Source of the DNA: Mytilus californianus
Taxonomy: Eukaryota; Mollusca; Bivalvia; Mytilida; Mytilidae
Direction: 5' to 3'
Length of the DNA: 64,000 bases
Assembly (NCBI RefSeq): GCF_021869535.1
Contig: NW_026262668.1
Coordinates: 24,433,732-24,497,731 of the forward strand
Shown piece by piece: positions 32,464-46,079 of the stretch; position 1 is the first letter of the stretch; every line of letters starts with the position of its first letter. The position numbers and the translations under genes were made by a program. The notes below the pieces were generated by a model. It searched no databases and was not told the DNA's origin. It worked only from the letters and a program-made list of their open reading frames with translations.

Positions 32464-32668
32464 CCTCTAAAAATTAAGTTAGTAACAACGAAATGTAAGC
32501 AATTTTTTTTTAAATTGATATAAGTAAAAGAATGTCTCATTGATTGATAAAAGTTTTACTCTATTATATCACAAATAAGTGATGTTGAGTAGAACTTTAT
32601 TTCGCCTGCAAATCTTTGTGGAATACATTATATGTTTCACGGGTGACATCAGATATATTACATATGAT

Positions 32669-32781
32669 ACTGATATTTCATATTGGACGTTCTTATCTTA
32701 AATTTGTTATCGTTGAGCAGCTGTAAACTCGTCTGGTCGTCAGCCGTCGTCTTTTCCGCCGATTTTAGGCCAAGGATCGCC
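32669..32781. repeat. ~113-bp direct repeat, copy 1
   Basis: Begins ACTGATATTTCATATTGGAC and ends near TTAGGCCAAGGATCGCC. The second copy is at 35041-35152. Confidence 0.8.
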
Positions 32782-33612
32782 TTTTTTTGTCCTGTTTCGT
32801 TTTGTGTTTGGGATAATTTTGTTCTCTGACTGTGTGATTTTGCTACCCTCCTTGGTATATGCCTATCTTTTTTAATATGGAATATTCGCTTTGATCTTAT
32901 AATGTTATCATTTTAGATTTTGATATACTTAAAAAAAACCACACATCATGCGTATTGAAATCGGTGTCATACTTTATAATACATTGAACAGGCATTAACA
33001 CGGAGCTTGGAGCGAAAATGCTTATCTGATATTTAAGAAGAATACATAACAGAATTGAAATCAGCATACTCTCCTTGAAACCATTGTAAAATATGTATAA
33101 AATATCATACCAGAAGTGTTAGGTAAACGTCCAATATTGATGATGTGACCTATTGGTATTTTCAATGCAGTCTATCGGATAAAACAGGATACGTCTCATC
33201 CGTTTGTAAAATTTTGTTTTATATATATGTTTTACTTAAAATGACATGAAAAAGTCGAAATTATGTTTCGTGTTTTGTTACGATTTAAAATGGAAAATTC
33301 CTATCCATGGGACATTTTCTATTACTCGTTAAATCACTATTTCATTTCAGTTGTCCTGAAACTGCAAGAACGCAGTCTTTAAGAATAAAAATTATGAAAT
33401 TTCAGGTTTATTCTTCCTAAGAACTTTCTTTTTGCTAGCTTAAACGAATCACGTTAGCATAGATTAAGAACTTGGACGGAAAATCGCAGCAATATTGACA
33501 AAAAAAATGCATCGTGACTGAGAAAAGAAAAGTTCTTATACGAATTTCTTTACCAAAATAGCTATAAGTTTTTTTTTAATTTACTTAAAAGAATTAAAAG
33601 AACTCTTTATTT

Positions 33613-34100
33613 GTATGCGTCCGAAGCGCTTTTCTGGATTTACATTCATTAAGAGTGCTCAAAGCCAAAAAATTGAAAGCCATTGAAAAATAAAAATGTG
33701 AAATCTTAGGGATTTATATGACCAAAAAGGACATAAAAAGAAAAGTCCAATCCAAGGTCAACTTTGTCTAAAGGAGTTGGAGCTTTAGTTTCATGATTAT
33801 TTCCGAATTTATGATTGGAAAAATTTATGAAAGGGTATATTATAAAGCATGTCAGTACCGAAGCTGACTCTGCGAAGTTGATGATACCCTCGAGTACTAG
33901 AAGTCCTTCAGCAGAGGTAGCAAACTAGTGTGCTTGTAAATAAAGATAACAAATTAACGAAGCTAACACTGCGGAGCTAATGGTACCTTCGGGGACTAGC
34001 AGTCCACCATCAGAGGTTTCGACCTAGCGCTAGTAAATGAAGATAACACTTTATAAATGAGTTGCGTAAAAAGCGCTTTTCTGGATTTGTCTTTATCAGA
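33613..34100. repeat. dispersed repeat, related to 5130-5547
   Basis: Carries GCGTCCGAAGCGCTTTTCTG near 33617, a degraded stem at 33850, and two copies of the GAGGTA/GAGGTTTCGACC segment. Confidence 0.55.
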
Positions 34101-34350
34101 AAAGCACAAAGCCAAGATAAGATTTGAAAAGCGTAATTACGTTGTAAAGTAAATTAATAATAGAATATCTCTTACACTTTATTCATGCAAAAATACTGAA
34201 ATAAAAGTGTTCCTGGCAAATAATCATGGAGTTACTTGGATTTTTACAGTAGATACTTTTGTATTAAATTATCGTCCTTTCTTTAGAAATAAATTCGTTA
34301 TTGTTTTTTAGATTAATATAGTTCACTGATGTCAGTTACTCCAAACGAAG

Positions 34351-35040
34351 TGAATCCTTAAGGGTTACTGGGGTATGGAAATATGCTCATTCATGGACTT
34401 CTCCCATCCGTCTGTAAAGCCTATGCCGAAGAAGGGAGTCCGTATGGCTGTGCTGAATGAATGATTACGAAGTCGTGCCCGGTCGCTGTGGGGATGATTC
34501 GTGTAGGGAAAGTACAACTTACGCTCTCTGAACAGCAACTGTTTATTGGTATATTCTAGGTCCTTGTCGATCTTTTTTGCTGCATCTACCTATTGAATGT
34601 ATTGTTACTTTGTTCTCGTTCTAAATATTCATGAACATGCCATAGGATGTTAAGCAAACAGCAACCAATCAAAAGGAGTGATTACACAGTGTTAGTTCTC
34701 AGACAATACACAGGGCACATGGCACTTTGTTCACTGGTTTTGCCTCAATTGTATTTAGCATAACCTTTCGGAATTTTGGGTCCTCAATTTTTTTCCATAT
34801 CGTACTTTATTTTGGCCTTTTTAACTTTTTGGATTCGAGTATCACTGATGAGTCTTTTGAAGACGAAATAAAATAAAGTCTGGCGTACACATTTTTTATC
34901 CTGAAATCTATGATGAGTTTATTTACATTTCATAACACTCAGTAATGCAGTTTTTGCCAAACTTAGATATTTTCAGTGAAGTTTTTTGAAAATAACAAGT
35001 TTTTTTCTAGATGGAATCCTTGATACGACAGTAGAAAGAA
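34351..35040. other. repeat-derived DNA including an inverted family 2 copy
   Basis: 34341-34530 resembles 44790-44960 (shared CTTCTCCCATCCG). 34745-34910 is a minus-strand copy of the family 2 repeat found at 10611-10800. No gene seen. Confidence 0.5.
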
Positions 35041-35152
35041 ACTGATATTTCATATTGGACGTTCTTATCTTAAATTTGTTATCGTTGAGCTATAAATTCG
35101 CCTGGTCGTCAGCCATCGTCTTTTCCGCCGATTTTAGGCCAAGGATCACCTT
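35041..35152. repeat. ~113-bp direct repeat, copy 2
   Basis: Matches 32669-32781 with a few differences and a small deletion after CGTTGAGC. Confidence 0.8.
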
Positions 35153-36178
35153 GTCCACTACTGGCTGTTTACCGCCTCAGGCTGCTGGTCCTGAATTCGC
35201 ACATATATATTTTGGTGTTGCAGGCTTTTCTTATTTGCTTCATTCTTTCATAAGAAATGGGAATGTCTTGATTAATTCTCTGATAAATCATTTTAACCTA
35301 TACAAAGGAAAAATATCAACATATGTCCAAGCAAACGTAAAACAAACGGTTTTTTTTTTTTTCATTACCTCACCCGAAAATTGCATGTATGAAATCAGAC
35401 GTTCTACCCATGAAAAACGTGCAATTAACATACATGTACTTTAATAACGGAAATGGTATTAACCAACGTTCTAACGTTATATTGATGTAAAACAGGCGTC
35501 CGTCGAATTTAGTACCTGCACCATGATATCATATTGCAAACGTTTATTCTGTTATATATACCTTTTACATATGTTTACAGTGGGTACAGCATCCCACTGT
35601 AATCGACACAACCGAAGGTTTTACAGTCACCACCACAAATGGGTTCACCGATACGATGTGTCTGTGTCTCGTGGTGTTAGATCTCTAGATACCGGAACAG
35701 TAGTCAGGTCCGTTATTTACCGATTGTGTCCTTTTCCCGGTTGTGACATTTTGGATTCGCATGTCGGTTGATGCATGCATAGCAGCAGACGCTGACCCTG
35801 TCGACGCACCTGGCCTAACTCCTTTCTGAGTTCACGTGATTCCCTCAGTTTCTGTTTGTTACCTGGATTTGTATCTTTTTATTCGATTTATGAGATTAAA
35901 ACATCGGTTAGCTACTGTAACCTAAATTTGTAACGTTCGTTTTTCATCCATGAAAAAAAACAAAACAAAACAAAAAAACATACGTTAAATGTACAAGTTA
36001 TGACGTGGCACAGGTGTTGGTATTTTGTCTGTGTAGTTGGATAAAAATTTAAAAATATTAAATTTAACATCACATGTGTAGTGTTCGGAACGCTTTCTGT
36101 CCATGTAGTTGCCGATTCGAATAAATGTGACCTAGTTCAAAAGATTCCCACGTAAACTTCTGTGCCAGAGCAGCTTTT
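35153..36178. other. no gene recognised
   Basis: Two + frames (35055-35444 and 35523-35771) are open, but show no family I recognise. The stretch at 35790-35890 resembles dispersed mussel repeats. Confidence 0.35.
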
Positions 36179-36621
36179 TAGATTGAAATAAACAATTAAT
36201 TTCCCCATAGGCGACAATGATAGCCTTTTTCGAGATACAGACTTCAGAAAGTTGATTTTTTTAACAAAACCTTGCTAGAATTAAAGAAAAGTTATTAGGA
36301 CAGTATTTTTTGGTCCAAAAAGTATAGGTGCGCGTTGCTTTTCTTAGCGTAATTTGTACTTATCTCCCATGCCTATCAATTTTGCACTTAAAAATACGTG
36401 TCTCATCCTAGCGTTTAAAAGACATCTCAGTTCCGTTAGGGCTAAGGAAAATAATTTATTTGGCCTTTGGTATAATGCAGAATGCACGAAGTCTCTAATA
36501 ACAAAAATTACGGGCGCACATATCAACCAATCAGGATTAGCTATACTCTTAATTCTGAATACCATGTTATGCTCATAAAATGGCTGCGCCCATAAAATCT
36601 AATGGTGTATTGTAACCTATA
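36179..36621 (+). repeat. 443-bp direct repeat, copy 1
   Basis: Starts TAGATTGAAATAAACAATTA and ends TATTGTAACCTATA. It matches 37464-37906 almost base for base; the two copies have equal length after two compensating one-base indels. It contains CTGCGCCCATAAAATCT near its end. Confidence 0.85.
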
Positions 36622-37463
36622 CGGTATTTAATACTTTCTAGAATCATGCAATTCATAGTTCGTTAGATGCACAAATATATATGCCACACAAAAATCATCT
36701 TCAAAACGTTCTGGCATTACTCTCTGAATTTTCACAATTTTTTGAAACCAGTCAAAAAATGGGAAAAAAAATTTTCAGATTTTTTGAGTAAATGCGGTAC
36801 TGCTAAAAAGGGCCTGAAGATAATGTCCACTTTCTCCAATGATTCTTTGTATGTCATCAAGTACTGATTATATTGATACCAAAACCGATCCAATATGTAA
36901 CTACTACGGTGAATTTTGAACAACAGTTTTAAATGAAACCATTTTCGTATAAAAGTACATTTTTGAAACAGACTATAGCATTTCAAAATATGAAAAATGT
37001 GTAAATATTTGTGTTTAAACATCGAAAACTATTCGTTAACTACAAAATGTAATGCCCATTTTTTTATATAGTCTGTCATTCGAGTGAACATTTCAATGTT
37101 CGAAGGGGATCATTTCTATACATTTTCACTGAATTTGGTAATTTCGATAACAGCACTTGGATCGAGATTGTCATGTTTAAAAATCGATTTGTGTATCCAA
37201 ACTCTAGACGTGTACGTGCTTTTTTCAAACAAATCAGCAGAAGTTCAGAAAATGACATAGTCTCTCCACAGTAAGTCAAAAGTCGAACCCACCCTTGTTT
37301 CTATGGTAAAACGCAATACAAAAATGAAACAGACTATAGCTTAAAGACTAGTTAATCAATAATTCATTTGTCACCAAAAAATACGGTTTCATATCAAATA
37401 TCAAGTAAAATTACTGTTTTTGACACTTTTTGAGCACTATGATAAAGAAATGTCGACGCTGTA
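36622..37463. other. 842-bp core between the 443-bp direct repeats
   Basis: AT-rich, no convincing coding frame. It contains the phrase GAAACAGACTATAGC at 36966 and again at 37327. No primer-binding site or polypurine tract is obvious. Confidence 0.5.
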
Positions 37464-37906
37464 TAGATTGAAATAAACAATTAATTTCCCCATAGGCGAC
37501 AATGATAGCCTTTTTCGAGATACAGACTTAAGAAAGTTGATTTTTTTAACAAAACCTTGCTAGAATTAAAGAAAAGTTATTAGGACAGTATTTTTTGGTC
37601 CAAAAAATATAGGTTCGCGTTGCTTTTCTTAGCGTTATTTGTACTTATCTCCTATGCCTATCAATTTTGCACTTTAAAATACGTGTCTCATCCTAGCGTT
37701 TAAAGACATCTCAGTTCCGTTAGGGCTAAGGAAAATAATTTATTTGGCCTTTGGTATAATGCAGAATGCACGAAGTCTCTAATAACAAAAAATAACGGGC
37801 GCACATATCAACCAATCAGGATTAGCTATACTCTTAATTCTGAATACCATGTTATGCTAATAAAATGGCTGCGCCCATAAAATCTAATGGTGTATTGTAA
37901 CCTATA
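37464..37906 (+). repeat. 443-bp direct repeat, copy 2
   Basis: Second copy. The flanks outside the pair (CTTTT before 36179, TCCAG after 37906) do not form a target duplication. Confidence 0.85.
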
Positions 37907-40064
37907 TCCAGTATCACAGTTCTTTTCGGACAATTTCCTGCAGGAAACATAATGTGATTTGCTTTAGGATATTTCTGTCTCCTTGTTTTGCGTTTTTGAA
38001 GGAATAATGAATCATAGTTACTGTAAACATGTCAATCTAGATGACTGAAAAAAGATAATGATAAAATAAAAGTTCGATAAAAACCCAATACAAAACTGTC
38101 ATTCGAACCAAACAACAAACCAGCAGTGAAACTGGATGAAAGTCACAACGAAATTGGCGGTAAACCGTTAACCTCGAACACATGTTTACAACCCGATCAA
38201 ACTCCCTGTGTTCCTTAGGAATTTCTAAAGTTTAATTTCTAACATATTGAAAAATTTATTTACTTCATTCTTTTTTTATTATTATTATTATTACCTTGAT
38301 ATTTTATCCAAAAAAAATATTATAATCTATAACGGCAATTTGTATTGAAACATTTCGCTGCCAGTCATTCGAAGTGTGGTTAGTCACTTTTCCCCAAAAA
38401 ATGCTGAATCTATTCAGAATGTTTTGTTTTGCATAAGAAAATCAGAGCTGCTTATACCCTGCAAATCGACTGAGCTGATCTAAAATGGCTGCAATAGAAT
38501 CGTCTGAATAGTAATGATGCAGGTGAAATTTCTGAAAACAATCAAAAAGATTGAGTGATGGTTAATATTATGAATGTGTACGGGTGATGGAACATATTTT
38601 TCATGTAGGTGTTGTAGTTGCTATAGGTGGAGATCAAAACCCATAAATTTTCACAGCTTTGTAATATTTTACCTTAAGTTTAATGTTATGAGAACCATTT
38701 ATATCCCGAATTGAACATGTATCTCCTTTCTATATATATGCCGATTTTTAACCAATGTTTAAAGTCTTGTAGTGACACATGACGTTCCTGGAATCACCTA
38801 TTACTACACATAGCACTCTGATTTTCTAAAACTCATTAATAACGTTGAAAAGCATCTCATCTACCCTAAACTTGTAATGCAAATTATAAACAAATAATTT
38901 GGGCTCAGAATGGTTAAAATGTTTTTCTCGCTCAGCAAAGTTTCATCCATGCAAATTTATTTGCTAGTTTTAGTAAATAATAGCACCAAAAGCACTATGT
39001 CTTGTCAGAGTAGGTCTACTGATCTGAATTGGCGGTGTGACACTTAATCATATTGCATCACCGGACGCCTCGAACTATTCAAAGAAGGATAACTCTGATT
39101 CCATTATTTATTACTTATATCAAAATCTACTTTAAAATGAAAACAATAAGTTATTTGGTGTGTCCGGACCGCTTTTCTGGATTTACATTAAGAGATTTTA
39201 ACAGTTTAAGTATGATTGCAAACATTATTATAGAAATATTAGGGTTAGAAAAAAAATATTTCTTTTGCTCCTATTTCCCAATTTAGTTTTCCCTGATCTT
39301 GACAACTTAATCAGTTTCCTTCGGATATGTTTTAGTTCACTATATTTGTCTCTATACGTTTAGGCATTATGTTTGTCTTCCTATAGAGGCTTTTGAAGCC
39401 TTATTTTCTTATGTGACTGATACACTTTAAAAAGTACTAATAACGTTAGCCTCTCATGACAATAGATTAGTGTTTATATCCAATTGTAAAATGGGTCTAA
39501 TTTTACAAAAACAACTACTTCAGATGTAAGTCTCTCTTGAACATACTCTTTCTGACTTGATGTTAGAGAGGCAGTTAAGCTAAAACATTGACGATTACTA
39601 TCAGTGGAATGTGTATGTCCACGGATTGGTTTTAAGCTCAAATTGATGTGTGAAATCTTTATGTATTTGCAGGTAAAAGTTAAGTAAAAGATGCCAAGGA
39701 TGTAATACAAAAAATCATTAGACAATGAAAAAGAAATTGTACATATCTGCAATGTCCAATGCTTGTTAAAAGGCCTGTTAAAAGGCCTGTTATTCAAATT
39801 TAACATATACATGCAGCACATATACCAAATTTTTGTTTTCTTTTTTGGACAATTATTTTAGTTATTCAAGTAAAATTAATGAAGTTTGTTTCATATATCT
39901 ACCACAATATCAATCAGCTAATCTCATAACGGTTTTGTTTCTGGTGTACGAGTGTCATTATTCTTATAAATTTGCAGTATGTGTCCCTCATTTCGGAAAA
40001 AAAAATACAAATGGAAAAGCAAAAATAGTTTGATTATGAATAATGGGAGAAATTATATACTTTG
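37907..40064. other. AT-rich intergenic DNA
   Basis: Contains a short ATT run at 38273-38294. A minus-strand open frame at 39474-39821 has a somewhat protein-like C-terminal half, but no family I recognise. No other signal. Confidence 0.4.
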
Positions 40065-40376
40065 GTTGAGATCTCACAAAACATGTTTAACCCGCCGCAT
40101 TTTTGCGCCTGTCCCAAGTCAGGAGCCTCTGGCCTTTGTTAGTCTTTGTATGTTTTTTTTAATTTTTAGTTCATTTATATGTTTTGGAGTTTATTGTCAC
40201 GTCCATTTTCACTGAACTAGTACACAATTTTATTTAGGGGCCAGCTGAGGACCACCTCCGGGTGCGAGATTTTCTCGCTGCATTGAAGACTCATTGGTGG
40301 CCTTCGGATGTTGTCTGCTCTTTGGTCGGGTTGTTGTCTCTTTGACATATTCCCCATTTCCATTCTCAATTTTATT
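40065..40376 (+). mobile_element. RT element 3' tail, 5'-truncated copy
   Basis: Matches the 3' tail of the element at 13440-15023, from GAGATCTCACAAAACATG to CCATTTCCATTCTCAATTTTA. It confirms the 3' terminus of that family and shows 5' truncation typical of target-primed retroelements. Confidence 0.7.
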
Positions 40377-40639
40377 TGTATAGAGTATAATACCTCTAAC
40401 TATTGTAATTTAATTCGTACACAATAATTATAAAGCTATCGTCCTAGGATTAAAATGGATTGTTATAACACTTAGATCGGAAACAATATCTAGTATTTCG
40501 ATTTCTTCGAACCATTTGCACAAACGCTTAAGACTTATAACGTAAAGGAGAGTTTTGAATCTACAAATACCGTTTGGTAATTTTTCATGTATGAAGATGC
40601 CTGAAGTATGGTACGTAAATTTCTGTAAAAAAAAACCTC

Positions 40640-40800
40640 ACCAAAGATACCAAGATTACAATTGTATACGCTAGACGCGAGTTGTGAATAAACCATATAG
40701 ATACCAGGATTAAAATTGTGTACGCCAGACGCGCCTTTCGCCTACAAAAGACTCAACAGCAAGGCTCGATTCAAAAAAGTTAAAAACGAAATAAATTCAG
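40640..40800 (+). repeat. dispersed repeat family 2 copy
   Basis: Contains CCAGGATTAAAATTGTGTAC and CAGACGCGCCTTTCGCCTAC, preceded by a second partial copy of the same start at 40648. Confidence 0.6.
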
Positions 40801-41249
40801 TGTTACTGACATAACCATATGCCCTGGGAAATTCAATAAAAGGGTCATTTAAGGGTCACTACCGCTTTTTGATTTTTTAAGAGAAAAAGTTGAAAATATT
40901 ATTCAAATGGTGTATTTTTTTCAATTTTAGATAATGTAAAGAGATTATGTCTTTGTCTTCTAAACATCTTCGGGCATGGTTGAGAATGTCAATCAAGTTG
41001 TGTTTTGTAAGGTCTTTGCAAAATGTAGCCATTTTGAAATTACAATTTACGAAAGTAAATGAACAAACTTGCTATAAGGATGAACATTTAGTTCCCATCG
41101 ATATACGGATCACTTGACGTTATATTTAATTGAATATTTAATTTTTATTATTCATATTACTGGATGTATATTTTTGTTAAAACAATTACTATCTTTGTGA
41201 AGGTAAAATTTTATCAACGTTTCTTCGCATAACATCAGTAGTATCTTAT

Positions 41250-41600
41250 ATAGATATAGGAAGATGTGGTATGAGTGCCAATGAGACAACTCCCCATCCA
41301 AGTTGCAATTTATAAAAGTAAACCATTATAGGTCAAGGTACGGCCTTCAACACGGAGCATTGGCTCACACCGAACAGCAAGCTATAAAGGGCCCCATAAA
41401 ATTACTAGTGTAAAACCATTCAAACGGAAAAACCAACGGTCTAATCTATATAAAAACGAGAAACAAGAAACACGTATGAACTACATAAACAGACGACAAC
41501 TACTGTAATCAGATTCCTGACTTAGGACAGGTGCAAACATTTGCAGTGGGATTAAACGTTTTAATGGTACCAAACCTTCTCCCTTTTCTGAAACAATAGT
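41250..41600 (+). repeat. dispersed repeat family 1, second subfamily
   Basis: GATGTGGTATGAGTGCCAAT through TGAGACAACTCCCCATCCAA to about AACCTTCTCCC. Nearly the same as 58995-59360. Confidence 0.7.
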
Positions 41601-44187
41601 ATAACATCACAACATAGAAAACACACTATAAAATATCAATTGGAAAGCTTAACTCAATCAAAAAACGTAAATTAACACACAGTAGAATGTATACAACAAC
41701 GTCAAAACTTAAGGACAAGGGACTTATCTTTAACAGCTTTTTTAATTTATGTTCCGAAGAGTAATAGTACTTCTGTGTAAGGATATATCAGCCTTATTTG
41801 TCGACGATTGTTCAGATCGTGAAAACACGTTATTCCCCTTTGACTTATTCATAGAATATAGATTTAGGCTTCGTTCATCGTAAATAAATATTGTACATCA
41901 AGAAAATAATTCGATGCTTTGTCTTATGCGGATAAGGGATTGGAGGTATACTCATTTATTTTGAAGACTCACCATTTTGATGTTTGCTCTTTTATTATCT
42001 GTTTTAACATGTTCAGGCATTATATTTTTTAATATCCAGTTTGTTTGTCAGTTGCCAAATACTCGCAATTACAAATGTAAATATGAAATTCTGAATTTAT
42101 ATTAAAATTAATAATCTTTAAATGTTTGAATATCCTAACCTTGTTACAATTTATATAACATCAGCAGACATTTGTATATTACATACCACAAATTGTGTGA
42201 TATTATAGAAAATAAATTATTCTGGAGTTTGTGCAGGATTTGACTTTTATACTTCGAACTTATGAACTGTTTAATTATTGTTAAGTGGTGACATTTACAG
42301 GCATATTAATGATGAAAACACGATAAACAATTGGTTCTCAAATTAACAGCAAAGAAAAAAAATAGGACATTCATTTATAATGAATTTTGTCATGCACAAT
42401 TTAAAAATATAATCTCATACCATGAGCACTTTTTCCGTAATTGTAAATAAATGCTGAATTTGTCGGAATCTCTATCTTGAGTTTTCTTTATCCATTAGTT
42501 GGATTTCTTTTTATTGATTTTCTTTATACAAAGCTTTAATAACTTTATAAACAATTTTACTTGTTTCCCTAGAAATAGTTTCTTTTTGAAATGCGAAATC
42601 TACCACTGCGCATATTTCAGAAAAGTAGACTAGAATTTGTAAACAGTTTTGCCTATTTTGAAAGATTTGTTTGTTTATCTAATATTTTCTAACATCAAAT
42701 AACCTCACTTTTTGAAAAGTAAATGTCTGAAATGCTATTTTCACCAGAATTTTTGCCGTTTGGTCTACTTTTGTTTTTGTATTTATCATCTGAAAACTGA
42801 AAGAAACATGACCAAACATTTGACGGAGGAAGATAGATTTGTGACTCCTGGTCGAATAGGGGAAAGACGAAACCATGCTTTCATTTTATCACGTCTGTAT
42901 TGTACAGTTCTCCAACTTTGTTTGATTCCATTCATTCGACACTTGAAAATTTGCATAGATAAGCCGTTTGATTTACGACTTTCGTATTGGATTTTTGCAT
43001 AATTAGGTCCGTCCCAGTCTTTGTGGATTTAGATCTATCAGATGTTTCTGTTGATATCAGTGTTAGCTTTGAACCATTAGGGGCTTTTTCTAATTAATAT
43101 TGATTTTGAGAGACAGATTTTGAGAGTTAATTGACAAAAGAAATCAACCGTCATGTGTATATTTATCTTTAACAAACTTTAAGGTTAATCTCTTGGGATA
43201 AAAATAAGAATGACACTTTCTTAATGGTTATCAGATGTAAAGTCTTGTAAATCGCAATTGAAAATTGGAAACTTTATAATTTCTTAATAATTAAACGAAT
43301 AATATCTTCTTACTTTCCATTATACTGGAATTAAGTTCATTCCACTTAAAAAAGATTTTTTTTTAATGGAAAAACATATTTTAAAACAAAAGATAAAGTG
43401 AATACAAGGAACAGAACAAAATTATTAATCATTACTTTAAAAAAAACTAAAACTAAATTGAGTGACTCCTGTTAAATTGAAGATAAAAGACACTCAGGGT
43501 AAAACATAAAAATTCCAAAAACAAACAATAGATCAGTGACCTGGAAAACGTTCATTGATATCTCAGACGTCCAAACAATTGCAGGAACATTGGCCATACA
43601 CTAGATTAATACAAATAAGTTAACAACACTGCCAATAAATAGGAAAGTCAGAGTCGTCATGTTTGTTATAATTTTTTGGTATGAACATGGAAGTCCTTAC
43701 CTATCTTGACGATATTGTACTCCCATGGTATGAAGATTGACATGAGAAGTATTTTTTTTAAAGACGATGATCACATTTAATGCTTAATTTAGTAAGAGTA
43801 TATTAAGGTGCATGAATTTCAATGGTTTATTTATTTAGTTTTTAATCAGGTTCATTTAGAGACATTTTTATATGTCGTCATTGTATCGATGGATACATTT
43901 CCTTGGAGTTCGGTGTTTTTGTTATTTTACTTTTCATTATTATTCGTGGATTTCAAGGGTATAAGTAAACTACGAATTCAAATGTTCAACGAAGTACACA
44001 TTTGCTATAGATCTGTATGCAAATCCACGAAAACAAATATCCACGGAACTACAATTTTCCTCAGTCCACGACAATTGGTATTGGTATCAACGAACATAAA
44101 TGAATCCAAAGTACATGGAGTAGTGTCTTTCTGGAAGTTTAGTCATAACTAAATGAACTAAATCAGATGAAAGAGGGGCACAGTTAA
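41601..44187. other. AT-rich intergenic DNA
   Basis: No recognisable gene. 43895-43945 is a fragment of the family 4 repeat (CCTTGGAGTTCGGTG). Short open frames here lack family features. Confidence 0.4.
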
Positions 44188-44271
44188 GTCACCATCGGAT
44201 TACCAATCACTGGATGTCACCATTGGAATACCAATCACATAACGTCACCATCGGAATACTAATCACTGGAC
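44188..44271. repeat. 28-bp tandem repeat, three copies
   Basis: Units begin at 44188, 44216 and 44244, each starting GTCACCAT(C/T)GGA and containing AATCAC. Confidence 0.85.
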
Positions 44272-46079
44272 AGTATACTGTATCTTCAAAGCAAACAGAA
44301 ATATCATCAAGCTAAATGTGTAAAAATTATTCTCTATGTACATAAACATAATAAATACAAACATTGGCATTTTCAATAAACAACAATAAAGACTCTTAAT
44401 CGCTCTTTAAGGATTGTCAAACTTGAATTTCATTTCATTTCAGTTGAAGCTACAGCGGTCGTATGAAACACTTAATAGATTAAAAACGGTTACAATTGAC
44501 AGTTTTTTTGCCAGCTTCCTGTAAAGTATATGCCGTCTTTTTTGTTAAAATTAGTGATCGACCTATTGGTTCCCATCATTTCTTTCAAACTTTTTAATTC
44601 ATCAATAAACAGTTTAAGAAAGTGTAAAATTGTGTCCGTCCCGAAGTACTGACTACTGAGCTGATGATACCCTCGGAGACTAATAGTCCACCACCAGCTT
44701 TATCGATCCAGTATGAGTACAGGTTCCGTAAATTATATTGGAAATACAGGTAATAGTATGCAGGCGATGTGTTGCATATGTCTTCATTTGTATATGTAGG
44801 GACTTATGGATCACCTCTAGGCTTCTCCCATCCGGTAGTAAAATTAATTTCAAAAGTGGCGTCTGTTTCGCTGTGCGGGATGTATAAATACACAGCCACG
44901 TCTGGTCGAAATACATGCCTGGTGTAAAGATAGTACCACAGTCGTATCTCACTGCATGTAAAAGAACCATTGCATCAACTCTATGCAAGGCAAAATGTCT
45001 ACCCTATCAACCGTACCTTCTCTTTTTCTAGTGGCACTGTTTATTTCAGGACTACTTTTGACCGGGCCAGAATTGGTGTTACATCTTATAAAGTATATCC
45101 GAATTTGTTTGCAAAGAATTCCTAAAAGCGGGCATAGGTGCCGTCTTAAAATTGCAGTGTGGTGAGAGTTCTTTTGCTCCATGGTGAAGGCCTCACTGTG
45201 ACTTTGAGATAAAGAACAGCAATAAAAGTGCTGTTCCTTTGCTTTTTGTGTGTTTTTTGCTGTGCATGTATTAATTTTGTGTCATGGATGGTACCCCATA
45301 TCCTTTGTTTTCCTATAACAAAATGTTCAGCCAAAAAAACTTATATTTTCTGATTTTTCTCGACTTAGATATACAGAAAATGTGTCTCTTGTTCATTTTT
45401 CGTTTGTTGCAAGGTCTTTGATCTAGTAAGTTTATCCATTTCTTCCCTTATATTTTTATATGATATTCAGGAGCGTTGCTCTCATACGAATCACAATGAA
45501 TAAAGTACAGAATTGTGTACACCGTTTTCCAACGATGCCAACTATCTGTTTGAAGATACATCAAAGAAGATCATCCTGTTCAGTTTATCAATTTTAAGAA
45601 ACAATAAGAAAGTAGTTCACACCTGGATCGGTTATGTAACGAGCAAATCATACAGCTTTTCAATGTTGCCACTGTTATTAAGTCTTTGATCTCTGCTTGC
45701 TTCCTCGTTTACTATTAACATCAGGAAATTTACTTAAACATTCTTATTTCTACGGAAGCCAGTTAGTACCATCATGAATAATTTACATAAGATTGCGTTT
45801 TGGAATCGCTTAATAAATTCAATTACGAACTGCTTATTTGCTAAAGCAAAAATTGAATATAAAAAAGCTTAGTATCTGTCTGGCCTCTGTGAAAAACAGT
45901 GATTAATAAACTAAAACAATCGTTTTGTTATTTTACTTTCGCAACTCGTCTCGTGTCCATCTTCATCAGGAAATTTGTACCCTTGCACTGCATACCCAGA
46001 GGGACGGCCAATATTATAATATTGTGTCTCTAAATAATTGTGTACTAATTGATATTTTTGTGTGGGTAGACATGTTTAT
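44272..46079. other. repeat-derived and AT-rich DNA
   Basis: 44640-44712 is a copy of the segment at 5391-5475. 44790-44960 pairs with 34341-34530. The open frames overlap these repeats on both strands, and I do not treat them as genes. Confidence 0.4.

Larger units (their letters stand above)
32640..34350. other. relic of a further spacer at the distal end of the array
   Basis: Pieces match the A-B spacer in order. About 32940-33010 match about 3270-3330, 33120-33220 match 4040-4110, 33613-34100 match 5150-5547, and 34190-34350 match 5550-5640. Homology stops near 34350, about 1 kb short of where an exon 1 would lie. The RT relic is largely deleted. Confidence 0.5.

Noticed and set aside
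36179-37906. LTR retrotransposon reading of the 443-bp repeats
   Set aside because: No TG...CA ends, no tRNA primer site, no polypurine tract, no target duplication and no coding core. Kept only as a direct repeat pair.
42802-42900. Resemblance of MTKHLTEEDRF to the start of a Tc1-type transposase
   Set aside because: Only about ten residues fit, the rest has no helix-turn-helix pattern, and no inverted repeats are seen nearby.
44680-45334. Several overlapping frames of 60-100 codons on both strands
   Set aside because: They coincide with dispersed repeats shared with 5391-5475 and 34341-34530 and show no protein family.
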